Source of the DNA: Antedon mediterranea
Lineage: Eukaryota; Echinodermata; Crinoidea; Comatulida; Antedonidae
NCBI RefSeq assembly: GCF_964355755.1
Contig: NC_092679.1
Location: 22,568,432 to 22,632,431, forward strand
Direction of reading: 5' to 3'
DNA: 64,000 bases
The position numbers and the translations under genes were made by a program. Of the stretch, positions 33,601 through 43,200 are shown piece after piece (position 1 is the stretch's first letter; each line of letters opens with the position of its first letter). The notes below the pieces were generated by a model. The model saw only the letters and a program-made list of their open reading frames with translations. It did no database searches and was not told the DNA's origin.

Positions 33601-35574
33601 TAGGCTGCACTACACAAATATTCCAACTCTCTCATTCGAGCTATATTATCTATACCATTCCGGTAGGTCAAGTCGACCTTCAATCAAATACTGTACATCG
33701 TTCATGTTGTGATTATAGACGGGGTATCTCGACCCGACCAGTTTGGTATTGTTGTATCTGCTTATCACGTGACGATGCCAGGCATGGGCAGCAGAGAGAG
33801 CACGTGTATTTTCGTCTCGCTCGATCCTCAGCAGGAATGTACAGTATACGTTACGCTTCATTGATTTTGATTTTTCCCTAAGTCGGTGCGAAAATCGGCA
33901 AACGTAAAGTGCAAATATATCTAATTTTTCACTGTTTTGATGAATTTTCATAAAAAATTGACTTTATAAATGGGAAGACCGACTAAAATTACATCAGATA
34001 AGTATAATTTTACAAAAGTAATTGATATGGTTTATGATAACGAGTCGTCGGAAGATGGACCATTTCACAAATTTCCTATTTTGTAACCACAGTGTGATTT
34101 TGCCGTAGCTGCACTTGTAATCTGGCCTGATTTCACAGCCTTCGTTCTGCTTCACTGGGCGCTTATATAAATTGAAACTTTCACCGTTCAAGAGACAAAC
34201 AAATATATTTTACATTTTTTACTATTCATTTTAAACCCGGAACCCCCCTTTAAATTGTATCAATATCAATTTTCCTCTATTTTGTGAAATTCAAAATTGT
34301 TTTTTTGGCAGAATCTTAACATGGAGCTGAATGATATGCCGCCGTTAGAACCTGCCAATCTCATTCAGGTAAATTTTAAATTTTCCATTTTGAATTGGCT
34401 ATATATGGACATGATGATGACCATATTGGGCACATCACACTTTTTTTGATAGTGCAGACAGAGCTTTAGACTTCTCAAATGGACAACCTTCTTCTCAGTG
34501 TTTGCAAACAAAAATTTGCTAATTTTCAAATAGACAACCTCCAGTAGGCCTAAGCACAAACTTCTTTAAAGAGTGGCAATCGAACACAATCTTGCTAGTG
34601 TAGAATAGGTAAGAAGAAGGTTAACCTCATGAAGTGTAAAAGTTTCCCTTTGGTTGAGTTCTGGACATTCTTTTTCTTTTATTTCATATAGCTTTATACT
34701 AGTGATGCCAACAGTGATGCGAATGAATATGATTTCAAGAAAGCCCTTGACCTGTTGCAGTTCGTGTCACAAGATGACCCTGCCTACGATACGCTGAAAC
34801 TCAACATATGGTGCTCAGCAATATTAAAGGACAAGTGAGTTTACACAATGACATTTTAAACCGTTAGACTTTTTAAAAGTTCAGTTCGCACTGAGCTTAT
34901 AGATTCAGCTGGCTGTAGAAAACTCTGATCACACATGCTTGTTTTGTATGAGACCCGGAATGGCATAGTGTGAATGGTTCTATGTAGTAAAAACAAATTA
35001 TGGCACAAACAATTACAACATTTTGTAAAATGATTGGCAGAATTTTGAGAGAAATTTGTATAAATATTAATTTTTTTTCCATAGCTGGTCAGGAGTAGAA
35101 GGCATCGACCCAATCTCAAAATGTAAAGAAACTATTTTCTTCAAGACACTCGAAATGGCACATGCAGAAGGTAAACTTAATTATTAGAGAACTATTCGTC
35201 ATGGAATGGCGCTCTAAATCTAAGACATTTCCATTTCCAATTTCTGCTGGTCGTGTTTCCCTTTGATAAGTTGTGAATATTGACCAAAGAGCTGCAGAGT
35301 TAAACTAGTGATAAACCCAAATATGGTTAGTGATATGTCATCATTATGTCCATATTTGGCACATCACATTTTTTGTCAGTTTGATAGTGTAGACAAAGCT
35401 TTACACATTTTTTTTTTCAAACTCTTCACAGGGATGACCAACGCCGATGAAGAACTTCTTCCAGACGTCGACACACTGCTGTCCTGCCATCAACTGGATG
35501 GCTTACATGACAACAGACAGTTTCAGTTTTTGATCAAAGCAAGTTTTGAACAACTCCAAAGACAAAGTCCATGA
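21642..35574 (+). CDS. NUP133: Nucleoporin NUP133, nuclear pore Y-complex subunit
   Basis: 33 exons join to 1,133 codons plus stop (human about 1,156): 21642-21781, 22178-22305, 22442-22545, 22753-22974, 23457-23528, 23748-23840, 23984-24097, 24390-24440, 25277-25329, 25455-25522, 26027-26109, 26233-26326, 26614-26682, 27187-27265, 27527-27572, 27856-27966, 28346-28505, 28613-28722, 29005-29111, 29719-29821, 30034-30156, 30285-30428, 30823-31039, 31370-31503, 31602-31641, 31826-31944, 32078-32137, 32275-32341, 32566-32627, 34312-34368, 34692-34834, 35085-35170, 35432-35574. A Ser/Arg-rich N-terminus leads into a beta-propeller (GSSLPVLVTEALTLAD, DPSGWAWLVC), then an alpha-helical stack. Landmarks include VIDDFPASDPRWADSVP, SVIILHQLEDK, LAEKFCDFRILV, KRGKLLS, LSWLHHIN and EYDFKKALDLL. 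The family scaffolds the nuclear pore outer ring. Intron 7 appears to be GC-AG. A 40-bp duplication spans the stop codon. Confidence 0.96.
21900..21911 (+). promoter_or_regulatory. TAGAGGGCGCTA motif, NUP133 intron 1
   Basis: Second exact copy of the 12-mer, 119 bases after the end of NUP133 exon 1. Confidence 0.4.
22991..23330. mobile_element. Family-C element, copy 1 (about 340 bp)
   Basis: Starts TTAAAGATATATTGTCCCCC and ends ttttttggggacaat. Terminal inverted repeats, with interior phrases (gccattttaatgtcacataat, ttacctgaaaaaa) shared with the other copies. NUP133 intron 4. Confidence 0.7.
24647..24856. repeat. 14-bp minisatellite, 15 copies, NUP133 intron 8
   Basis: GATTGGCTTTTGGT repeated 15 times with no visible change (210 bp). 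The long frame across it is a product of the repeat. Confidence 0.95.
24983..25200. repeat. 20/18-bp minisatellite, NUP133 intron 8
   Basis: About 11 copies of TTTTTCATGGTCTCTCTATA, three of them lacking one CT pair (18 bp). It is 127 bases downstream of the 14-bp array in the same intron. Confidence 0.95.
25586..25708. mobile_element. Family-A MITE, copy 3
   Basis: Complete inverted ends (agctctgtctacactatcaaac and inverse) around the gtgatgtgcccatatatgg core. NUP133 intron 10. Confidence 0.85.
26792..27082. mobile_element. Family-C element, copy 2
   Basis: Starts ttaaagatgtagtgtccccc and ends tttgggggacaatacatct. NUP133 intron 13. Confidence 0.7.
28091..28226. mobile_element. Family-A MITE, copy 4
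   Basis: Left end degenerate (tctctctctacactatcaac), right end tttgatagtgtagacagagc. NUP133 intron 16. Confidence 0.75.
28828..28965. mobile_element. Family-A MITE, copy 5
   Basis: Starts agctctttctacagtatcaa and ends gacagagctt, with a small insertion (gtacgtat) in the right arm. NUP133 intron 18. Confidence 0.8.
29113..29645. repeat. Approximately 37-bp minisatellite, NUP133 intron 19
   Basis: About 13 copies of a unit containing gatggaatttagtggatgag and gggagaaagaaagaat, varying in the purine spacer. It fills nearly the whole intron, starting right after the donor of exon 19. Confidence 0.9.
31125..31322. mobile_element. Family-C element, copy 3 (left-truncated)
   Basis: Ends ttcagggggacaatatatct, with the family interior (ggtaaatac, ccaatttttgtccaa, gttacattaaaatgg). 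The left terminal repeat is missing. NUP133 intron 23. Confidence 0.6.
32390..32492. mobile_element. Family-A MITE, copy 6 (internally deleted)
   Basis: Both ends are kept (agctctgtttacactatcaa; gtagacagagctt) but only about 103 bp long. NUP133 intron 28. Confidence 0.8.
32677..34249. mobile_element. 1.57-kb DNA element flanked by TTAA
   Basis: Ends AGGGGGATTCTGGGTTTAAA and an inverted near-copy (tttaaacccggaacccccct), flanked by TTAA at 32673-32676 and 34250-34253. TTAA target duplication is typical of piggyBac-like elements. No transposase frame is supported, so it is probably non-autonomous. It makes up most of NUP133 intron 29. Confidence 0.7.
34397..34465. mobile_element. Family-A MITE, copy 7 (right half)
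   Basis: Only the right half remains: atatatggacatgatgatg through tgatagtgcagacagagct. NUP133 intron 30. Confidence 0.7.
35306..35401. mobile_element. Family-A MITE, copy 8 (left end lost)
   Basis: Core aaatatggttagtgatatg and right end tttgatagtgtagacaaagct. NUP133 intron 32, just before the last exon. Confidence 0.7.
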
Positions 35575-35614
35575 CAAAGCAAGTTTTGAACAACTCCAAA
35601 GACATAGTCCATGA
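35535..35614 (+). repeat. 40-bp tandem duplication across the NUP133 stop codon
   Basis: Copy 1 (35535-35574) encodes the last 12 residues and the TGA of NUP133. Copy 2 (35575-35614) follows at once and differs at one base. The second copy is 3' UTR. Confidence 0.95.
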
Positions 35615-35820
35615 ATTAACTCTAACTTTTTCTAGGTTTTTTCAACTAAACCTTACAGAATTTGAACTCCGACATATTTAAAGACACTTTCCCTACTTTG
35701 TTTTGATCATTTACAAACTGCATTTTATGTAAACATAAATACTATATGGGTATATTGCGATAATTTTTCATCTTTAAACGGTAACAATTTATATAATTGC
35801 AGATAGGCAGATTCTTATAA

Positions 35821-35918
35821 TTTAAGCAGCCTGCTATAAATACCAGCATGCATCGTGCACGGATTGATATTTAAGCAGCCTGCTATAAATACCAGCATGC
35901 ATCGTGCACGGATTGATA
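35821..35918. repeat. 49-bp perfect tandem duplication
   Basis: Two identical copies beginning TTTAAGCAGCCTGCTATAAA (35821-35869 and 35870-35918). Confidence 0.95.
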
Positions 35919-36047
35919 TTTTCGTTTTGCTTCTGTGATGCATCTATTTCGATCGATCGGGTCATTGATGAGCAATTCTTTTACAGTGGGGTCTTTATAT
36001 TTCTATCCCATATATGAATGATAAGTAAAATATGATGTTTTTTTTGT

Positions 36048-36053
36048 AATAAA
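36048..36053 (+). terminator. Probable NUP133 poly(A) signal
   Basis: AATAAA 474 bases after the NUP133 stop, following a T-rich stretch. Confidence 0.45.
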
Positions 36054-36204
36054 TAATTACACAGTAAAAAGAAGTGTTAAGTTATTTGGCACTATTTTAT
36101 TCTCATCATTCTTTAATTAAAAAGGCAACTTATACGTCCATTGTATGCAATACTAGATAGATCGATCTTGTATAGATAGATTTTAACAAAAATGTAAAAG
36201 ATTG

Positions 36205-37957
36205 TTAAGAACTGGATAATCCTAGTGATGTATTGCTGAAGTTCTGCTTCCAAAGAAATTCTGATTTATATGCAGGTCCCTCGTTACAATTTTTAGAGCA
36301 TGTATAAATTAGAAGGGTACCCCAATCAATGCTGTCTCCGACACTATCAACGTCCATGTACGTCAGTAGCTGAGGTAATATCTGAAATAAAAAAATCCAT
36401 TTTATTTTTATTACTTAGATATAGATATGTTAGAAAATACTAATAGAGATTTTATTTTTTAAAACCTATATACTCCAACATTCAAAATGTTTGTTTACAA
36501 CCCAGTGGCGCAATGGGTACGAGCGCTCACTGGCTAAACCCAGGGGGTCCAGAGTTTGAGCAGACCAATCCAACTACCCAGCGTTGGAGGGCTAAGTTTC
36601 CCCCTATGTTGTGCCACTGTTGCCACCTAACATAATATAAAACCGATCAAACCTGAAATTCAAAGAGTCTGTCTGCTCCACAAGTACATTTTGGAATATC
36701 GACCTCTGTTGGTTGGTTTTCTGACGATACCCATAAAGGTTGCCCACTTCTTTGGTAGCGCAAAATCTGAAAGGCAAAACAAAATTATTGCGTTACTATC
36801 CTGTACAATATTGGGCAGCAAAATTGGATTTTGAATTGGTGTTCATTTCTCCCGTTAAAAAACCCAAATACTGGAACCTCCCTTTTCTATGTATCCATCC
36901 ATATACCATAGTGTGTGGTCTCATAGTGCAGCACTCTTTTTGCAAATTACTAATTACCTGCTCTGGTTCAATTTCTATGATGTCTTTAAATTTCCTAAAC
37001 TGCTTATCTTCTTCCCCATACGCCATCTCCTCTAGCTCATCCTCATCATACTCTGTTTTCTTTCCTTCTTCATTTGCCATTTGTTCAGAATTTAGTTTTT
37101 GTTCGTCAGGCTTTGTTTTTGGTTTTCGTTCTTCTGTTTCCATCACTATTTCATACTCAGGAAATAAAAGTGATTTTGTTTGTTTCTGTGAGACGGATTC
37201 TTAAAAAGAGAGGAAAAAATTATTAATTTGATTATGTATTGTAGAGGATGGGCTTTAGCAACTACAGGTACCAATGTACAAGAAAATTGCACTTTTTAAA
37301 TTTACTGAGATAAAGATACTTCCAAAAATCCATTATTTGTGTGGTAATTTAAATAATTTTAAATTAATTAATATTTAATGTTTGGTTGACCATGCTGATG
37401 GTCACTTTGTTATTTGTTGTACCTCCACTTTCCGTGCCGCATACTTCACGATGACCTCGTTTCCAATGGAAAACCTGATGACCTCTGGAACAGTAAGATA
37501 TTAATTTGCATTTGGAGCACTTTTTAGTCGCATTTCCGTGGCAAACCTCGCATACTGATGTTTCAAATTGTTGTACCGCTGGCTCGCTTCCATCCGGTAT
37601 TTCATCCGCTGGAGGTTCGCTACTATAAAATTCATTAATTCGTGGAAGTTGATTACGAAATACGACAAAGGGTATTTTTGAATTGTTAACTTTGGTATGG
37701 CAACCTGGGTGTTTACAACAAAACACATAAATTGACCGATGAAAACATCTACTATCTTCTGACACTGGGGAATAGATCTGTAACAAGAAGATACAAGGGT
37801 CCCTACAAATTGGGCAGCTAGCACGCTCGCAGCCGGGGAGATCCTTCAACGCGAGCCAGGCTGGCTTTCCACCAACTTTACTCGGAAAGAAATGCGAGGA
37901 AAGCCGCCAACTATCAGCCTTTTCTACAAAACCAAGTTCTACATTTTGTGAGCACAT
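36205..37957 (-). CDS. PDCD2: PDCD2, MYND-finger chaperone of ribosomal protein uS5
   Basis: On the minus strand, exons 37423-37957, 36958-37199, 36653-36766 and 36205-36381 join to 355 codons plus stop (human 344). The N-terminal half is the first part of the PDCD2 fold ([43 protein letters not shown]). A MYND zinc finger follows at residues 136-173 with Cys/His pairs CEVC, CSKC, YCSRGHQ and [10 protein letters not shown]. After an acidic linker come [27 protein letters not shown] and the C-terminal [15 protein letters not shown]...QLLTYM...DWGTL block. PDCD2 is known as a dedicated chaperone of uS5 (RPS2) in 40S subunit assembly. The start [10 protein letters not shown] matches the conserved N-terminus. 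Transcription is divergent from the cytochrome b561 gene 235 bases away. Confidence 0.96.
36495..36650 (+). mobile_element. Probable tRNA-derived SINE, PDCD2 intron 3
   Basis: A box-like TGGCGCAATGGG at 36506 and, about 40 bases on, a B box-like gggtccagagtttgagc. The cloverleaf is not intact. The tail has cccctatgttgtgccactg. Confidence 0.5.
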
Positions 37958-38192
37958 AATTTCCCTCTCTATCTACTGTACTGTATTCTTCAAAATTGTT
38001 TATTTTAAGCTTCTTTTCCAACTTTCCCTTCCTCTATCGATACTCCGGCCTGGAAAATGTCAACAAATAATTTCACGTGTTGTGTATAGCGCCCTCTATA
38101 ATACGCCTAAAAACAAAACAAAAACTCCATGCTTTCTCTCGCGCGGGGCTTTCCCTTTCCTCTCTCTCCTCATTTCACGTTACCTTTGTAAA
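37958..38192. promoter_or_regulatory. Shared divergent promoter, PDCD2 / cytochrome b561
   Basis: Only 235 bases separate the two start codons. The region holds cacgtg (an E-box) near 38075 and the TAGAGGGCGCTA motif (reverse) at 38087-38098. No TATA box is placed. Confidence 0.5.
38087..38098 (-). promoter_or_regulatory. TAGAGGGCGCTA motif between PDCD2 and cytochrome b561
   Basis: Third exact copy of the 12-mer, on the minus strand, midway in the divergent promoter. Confidence 0.4.
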
Positions 38193-40194
38193 ATGGCAAA
38201 TGAACTAGTTTTTAGTGTCGGTTGTGTAGCAGAAGTATTAGGATTATGTGCAATAGTTATAATTTTGGTGGTGGGTAACAAAGCCGGTGGTTTCGGCTCC
38301 TATCCAAGTTTCAACTATCATCCACTTTTCATGACGCTAGGCTTCGTATTCTTATTTGGCCAAGGTAAGTGCACGTTGAATTCGCTTTGTTTGAAGTTCG
38401 ATTGGCGTGAAATGGGTAGATGACCTTGGGCCTAGCTAGGCTGTGAGGTCAGGGATTGGACGAAAGTTTTGCTAGCCGACATAAACAGTCGTATTTTTCT
38501 GGATCTGTAAGTGTGGCTAGCTTGTTGTTTTATGTTTTAAACACATAATAACTATAATAATATAATAAATAAATATATTGTTATATTGTTTTGTAATAAT
38601 TATGAAAAGAAAATAAAAGTGACGTGATGTGACAACAAAAAACTGCATAAGTATTAATAATTAAAAATTATCTTTAATGTTAGATCTCTAATCTATTTAT
38701 AGTGCACAATTGTGAATTCAGGCAAGAGTAATTACAGAGAAATAATATAATAATCATACTTATATTTTAAAAAGCATAAATATTATGGTAATATTCATAG
38801 TAAATACAGGCAAACTTGAGACAGCATTCATTAAATAATTGATTGGAAATAATCAGATCTATCTTTTTTTTCATAGGTATCCTGTCATTCCAAGTGATTA
38901 AGTTCTTTAATATTCAAATACCCCGTACAGTCGAGAAGCTGATTCATTTCGGAACGATGTCGATGGGCTGTATGTTGATGGTGATTGGTTGGGCTTGTGC
39001 TGACAGCAGAGATAACTCGGACTTGTTTACGCATTTGATAGAGTACAATGGCTCGCCTCACTGTAGCATTGGACTTGCTGCCATTATTGTGTTCGGTCTC
39101 CAGGTTCGTGCAACGAGAAATGTGACAGAACATGACAAAATTAGGCCATGTTTTACAATGTACAGCAGCTGTCTCAGGTTTACACTCTGAATGCATTCTG
39201 CTTAGCTTACCTGGGTGGTTCATTACTAATCATGACGTCATTTGATTGGACGTGTGAAAATATTATTTTCATCAAAGGAAGCATAGATAATTATCCCATA
39301 GTTGGGATGAAAACTTGTTAGATTTCTTTTCTTAGTGTAAATGGGCCTGTACAGAATCAACTCTGCATTTTTTCTGTCAGTTTGAAATCGGTGATACAAT
39401 TCTACTGATTTTTATTTTGCAGGGTTTGGTTGGATTCTCTTTTTTTCTCTTCCCAAAATGTGGATCACCATTACTGAGGTCAAAGGTTGTTAAAGTTCAT
39501 CGGTTGATTGGATTGTTTTCATTTTTAATGGCAGTTATCGCAGCTATGATGGGAGCAACGGAGATGGCGCTGCTGCAGTCGTATGTGTACTTTTTACATT
39601 TTCGTCTCAGTTAAATTATTCCACCAAACCCCTCCCCAAAAATGTGTATAAAAAGTGGAGAATTTAGATGCCATTTTGGCCACTAAATTGTATACAAGAT
39701 GGCGGATAATGTTCAAATTTCAAATGTATTATGACTCTCTCTGGTATAGATGATTGCATTATTATACGGGTATGGATATTGTCATTTATCCAGGTAGTAT
39801 TAAGTTTGCACAAATGTGATGTGTCCATATATGGACATGATGGTGTCATATCACAACCATATTTGGGCATATTGCTACCATAATTTGGGCACATCACACT
39901 TTTTTTGTCACTTACACTTTGATCATTGAATCTTTTCATGTCATAATTTATAAAAAATATTTATACATATATAATCATTGTCTTTATAGGTTGAATGACT
40001 CCATGTCATCCGTCAGATCTCTCCTGGCCCTCTACGTTTCTTGTGTCCTACTGTTTGCGTTATCGGTATTAACAATTCACCTTCGACCTCTGTTGACCAC
40101 CGCTGAGGAACAGAAAAACTACTCAAATATTGAATTAGCGGCAGACGACGAGATGTCAGAAATGGTAATAACCGAAAATACTGAGAATTGCTAA
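38193..40194 (+). CDS. Cytochrome b561 family transmembrane reductase
   Basis: Exons 38193-38364, 38877-39103, 39423-39580 and 39990-40194 join to 253 codons plus stop. Six hydrophobic segments are visible. The four haem-ligand histidines expected of the family sit at H43 (NYHPLFM), H81 (KLIHFGTM), H119 (SPHCSIGL) and H159 (KVHRLIGL). Family members carry two b haems and move electrons from cytosolic ascorbate across a membrane, often to reduce iron or monodehydroascorbate. The usual LHSW around the third histidine is replaced by SPHCS, so I do not assign it to CYB561, CYBRD1 or CYB561A3. The C-terminal tail is acidic. The acidic-cluster end and the organelle it serves are not determinable here. 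Confidence 0.88.
39222..39348. mobile_element. Fragment of family-D foldback element
   Basis: Shares catgacgtcatttgattgg and the terminal phrase agtgtaaatgggcct with the complete element at 51920-52319. Cytochrome b561 intron 2. Confidence 0.65.
39808..39925. mobile_element. Family-A MITE, copy 9 (ends eroded)
   Basis: Core gtgatgtgtccatatatgg and gggcacatcacac with eroded termini (tttgatcattg). Cytochrome b561 intron 3. Confidence 0.65.
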
Positions 40195-41290
40195 TTTAAT
40201 ATGTCTATAAATTTTTTCTGCACTTGTAATATTAAACATATTTTATTTAATAATTAAGTTAGCCTTATGGTTAATAATACATGCATCACATTTGATATAA
40301 TATGTGACACTGTATCAAAGAATTTGCCTATTATACTGTGTAATTTAAGATTCAGTATGTAATTATAATGGGCTAGCTCATATGTAATAATTCAGAAGCA
40401 TGATATAGCAGGGAAGAGTGAAATTACATTGTAATTACAATTGAACAAATACAAATTACATTGTAATTACAATTGAACAATACAAATTACAATTTAAATT
40501 TCACTTATCCTTGGATATAGCATGTTCAAATTCAACATGATAAATATTAATTTTTAATGTAAAATATTGAATTCAGTACTTTTTAAGTAAAATTACTTTT
40601 CTTTGTGTGTGTGTGATGTGGTTTTTCACTGATATTTTATTTTTATACAGTCCATCCAAGAAAATAATTTAAGTAAAACTTATTATTATTTTTAAGTGTC
40701 TTAGTAAAGGTACACTTTTAATCTGCCTTTAGATGTCTATTTTTATATTTCATTCATTCTGCAAAACTTAAAAATAAATAAAAATTGAATAATCAATAGT
40801 ACACAAAGTGGCGGATGAGTTGGGATTGGGAAAGAGTTGATGCGTGTAAAGTTGATAGAAATTTGGTTATATTATGGAAAGTCGAAAGATGATCACACCT
40901 GGGGAATATATGTAACACTACGACTAACCCCTATTCAGGGGTCAGCCTTTAGTTTGTTGCATCCTCTAAATGGGTTCTACGAGACACTTGATATCAAAAG
41001 TCAACTTCCAAAACACAGTATAGTTTTTTTAACCGCAATAATTCCTTATTCATTGGTGTTTAAATATCGTACTGTAGACACCGGTGTTGTTGAATAATAT
41101 TTGATAATTGATGTACAATTTGGTATTGTTTGTTGTATTTTTTGTATGGTTTATTATGTAATAAAGTCACGTGATTGTAATATGAACCCTTTCTTGGTGT
41201 GTACTATATTATGTCATAATTTTATCAGTAACATTTAACCATAAAATACATTAGTTTTAAATCTTCGTTCAAGACATTTGTTTTCGTGTA

Positions 41291-41490
41291 GTAATGTTTC
41301 CGGTTTCGGTGTGCATTAGCTCTGTCCACACTATCAAACTTTACGTGACAAAAACAAGTGTGATGTGTCCAAATATGGTGGTAGTGATTTGACATCATGT
41401 CCATATTATATGGGCACATCAAATTTTGTTGTCACGTTAAGTTTGATAGTGTAGACAGAGCTTTAGGTACATCGAAACCGGAAACATTAC
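41291..41490. mobile_element. Family-A MITE copy 10 inside an outer inverted repeat
   Basis: The MITE core spans 41318-41462. Outside it, GTAATGTTTCCGGTTTCG at 41291 is mirrored by its reverse complement ending at 41490 (22 of 24 bases pair), so the whole 200 bp is a two-layer palindrome. Confidence 0.85.
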
Positions 41491-42467
41491 ATCGTTTTTA
41501 TAAGTGCGACATCATACTCTTTGGTTTTTATCTTGTTTCCCCCGGTATTTTTTCCTGGATATTTTTCTCCGGTGACATTAGACCCCCGGGACCCTACGCT
41601 GGAATGCACGGGATGTTTAATGTTAATATAGTTATTGAGGAAAACTATGAACAGACACCGCCTCTACTTTCCCGGGACAGTACTTTCCCATGAAACGAAT
41701 AGAATGAAGGAAACAATATATGCTTTAAAAAACTGTGATCATGCCAACCCAGAGAATACTGACTTTGTTGGGTGCGCGAAGATTGGAATATTCGGAATTT
41801 GCCAATAGGAAAAAGGTCCCGGTGGGAACGGGGAGGGTTAACCATTATAAGCAAAACTACAAGGCGGTCGACGTACCCGGAGCCGGCTCTCGAACTTTCT
41901 GTTACCTACATAGGTAGGACAAAATGAAATAGGGATATATAGGTGTACATTTTGTTTATTATCTTAATTGAGAAAAGCCACCACGTATCATTTCTGGAAA
42001 GTTTTTCAAAGCATATTACAAAAAAGATCCCACTTTTGTGGAAAAAAAGAACCCCTATAAAAATTCTGGTTAGGGGATTACAATTTTTTTAATTTAATAT
42101 TATTAAATGTAAAAAAAAAATGCGTTTCGCTTTCACGACACTGTCTTTGAGTTTTAATATTTACACACACCACCAGCCGATTTGTTTTTGTATCACACCA
42201 ACATGGAGAGGATCACGTCAATGTGTCGTCCAATACCATTAAAACACGTAACTTATCGATTGTCCGATTATGGCTGGCTATGCAAAGATCGAACCTCAGA
42301 CTATACCATCACCATTTCAACAGATTTGTGTAAAGTGGAAACAACATATTAAAGTGAGTGTAAGTATGACTCTTGTTTATTTTGCTAAATATTATTATAT
42401 TATTCGTTATTTGTTTTTTTTTGTGGTATTATAAGTACCCATAGGCGCAGCCGCTTAACAGACATAA

Positions 42468-42690
42468 AAGATCTGAACAAAATGTATTTACCTAAAAAAA
42501 TGTGATTTTAACAATTGTCAAATTGGCTGCCAGCCAAATAATTTTTAGTTGAATTTAATCCTCTATTATGTTATTTTATAAGAGAAAACAGTCTTAGTCT
42601 TTTCCGATTTTTTTTTCTATTTTAGTATTAAAACTACAAAATACCTTTGAAGTCTGATTAATTAATATTCATTTTTCATGTTTTGGGTGA
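42468..42690. mobile_element. Family-C element, copy 4 (partial)
   Basis: Interior phrases tttacctaaaaaaatg, gctgccagcc and cattttcatgttttggg match other copies. The terminal repeats are eroded. Confidence 0.5.
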
Positions 42691-43001
42691 AATGACGTGA
42701 ACAATTAATATTGGTTTGTAATAAATGCCATTAAATAAGAATTGAACGATAAATATAATTATGCTAATATAACAGACAACTTGCATTGTGGTAGATTGGC
42801 ATCTCCTACCTTGAAGAAGGTCATCCGAAAACTGTTGCTGGCACTGACTCATTGGTGGACGTCAAAGTTCCTATTTCTCTTCGATTTTTGCAACCAAACA
42901 ACATTCTCTAACGTTAAATTGTTCGTTATATTTAAAAGTCTTATCCACATATGGCTAAGTATATTATAGCCTAATAAATACCGGATTTAAAGGGTGATGG
43001 G

Positions 43002-43200
43002 TAATTGTCCGGGGGGTAGTTGTCCAGGGGGTAGTTGTCCTAAGGGGGTTGTTGTCCTAAGGGGGTAGTTGTCCGGGGGGTATTTGTCCGGGGGGTAGTT
43101 GTCCTAAAGGGGTAGTTGTCCTAAGGGGGTAGTGGTCCAGGTGGTGGTTGTCCGGGGGGTAGTTGTCCGGGGGGTAAATGTCCAGGGGGTGAATATCCGG
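43002..43200. repeat. G-rich minisatellite (about 17 bp)
   Basis: Around 11 imperfect copies of GGGGGGTAGTTGTCC with variable spacer (taa or none). Confidence 0.9.

Larger units (their letters stand above)
35575..36204. other. Convergent intergenic region between NUP133 and PDCD2
   Basis: 3' UTRs of two facing genes. It contains the second copy of the 40-bp repeat, a 49-bp tandem duplication (35821-35918) and the poly(A) signal at 36048. No gene seen. Confidence 0.6.

Noticed and set aside
33477-33951. Minus-strand frames inside the TTAA-flanked element
   Set aside because: Short, with no recognisable transposase or other domain.
36506-36561. tRNA gene from A and B box-like sequences
   Set aside because: The B box is degenerate, and no acceptor stem or anticodon arm can be folded. 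Treated as SINE.
37501-37824. 107-residue minus-strand frame
   Set aside because: Shadow of PDCD2 exon 1 in another frame.
40837-41097. 86-residue frame after the cytochrome b561 gene
   Set aside because: No domain, no splice context and AT-rich UTR-like surroundings.
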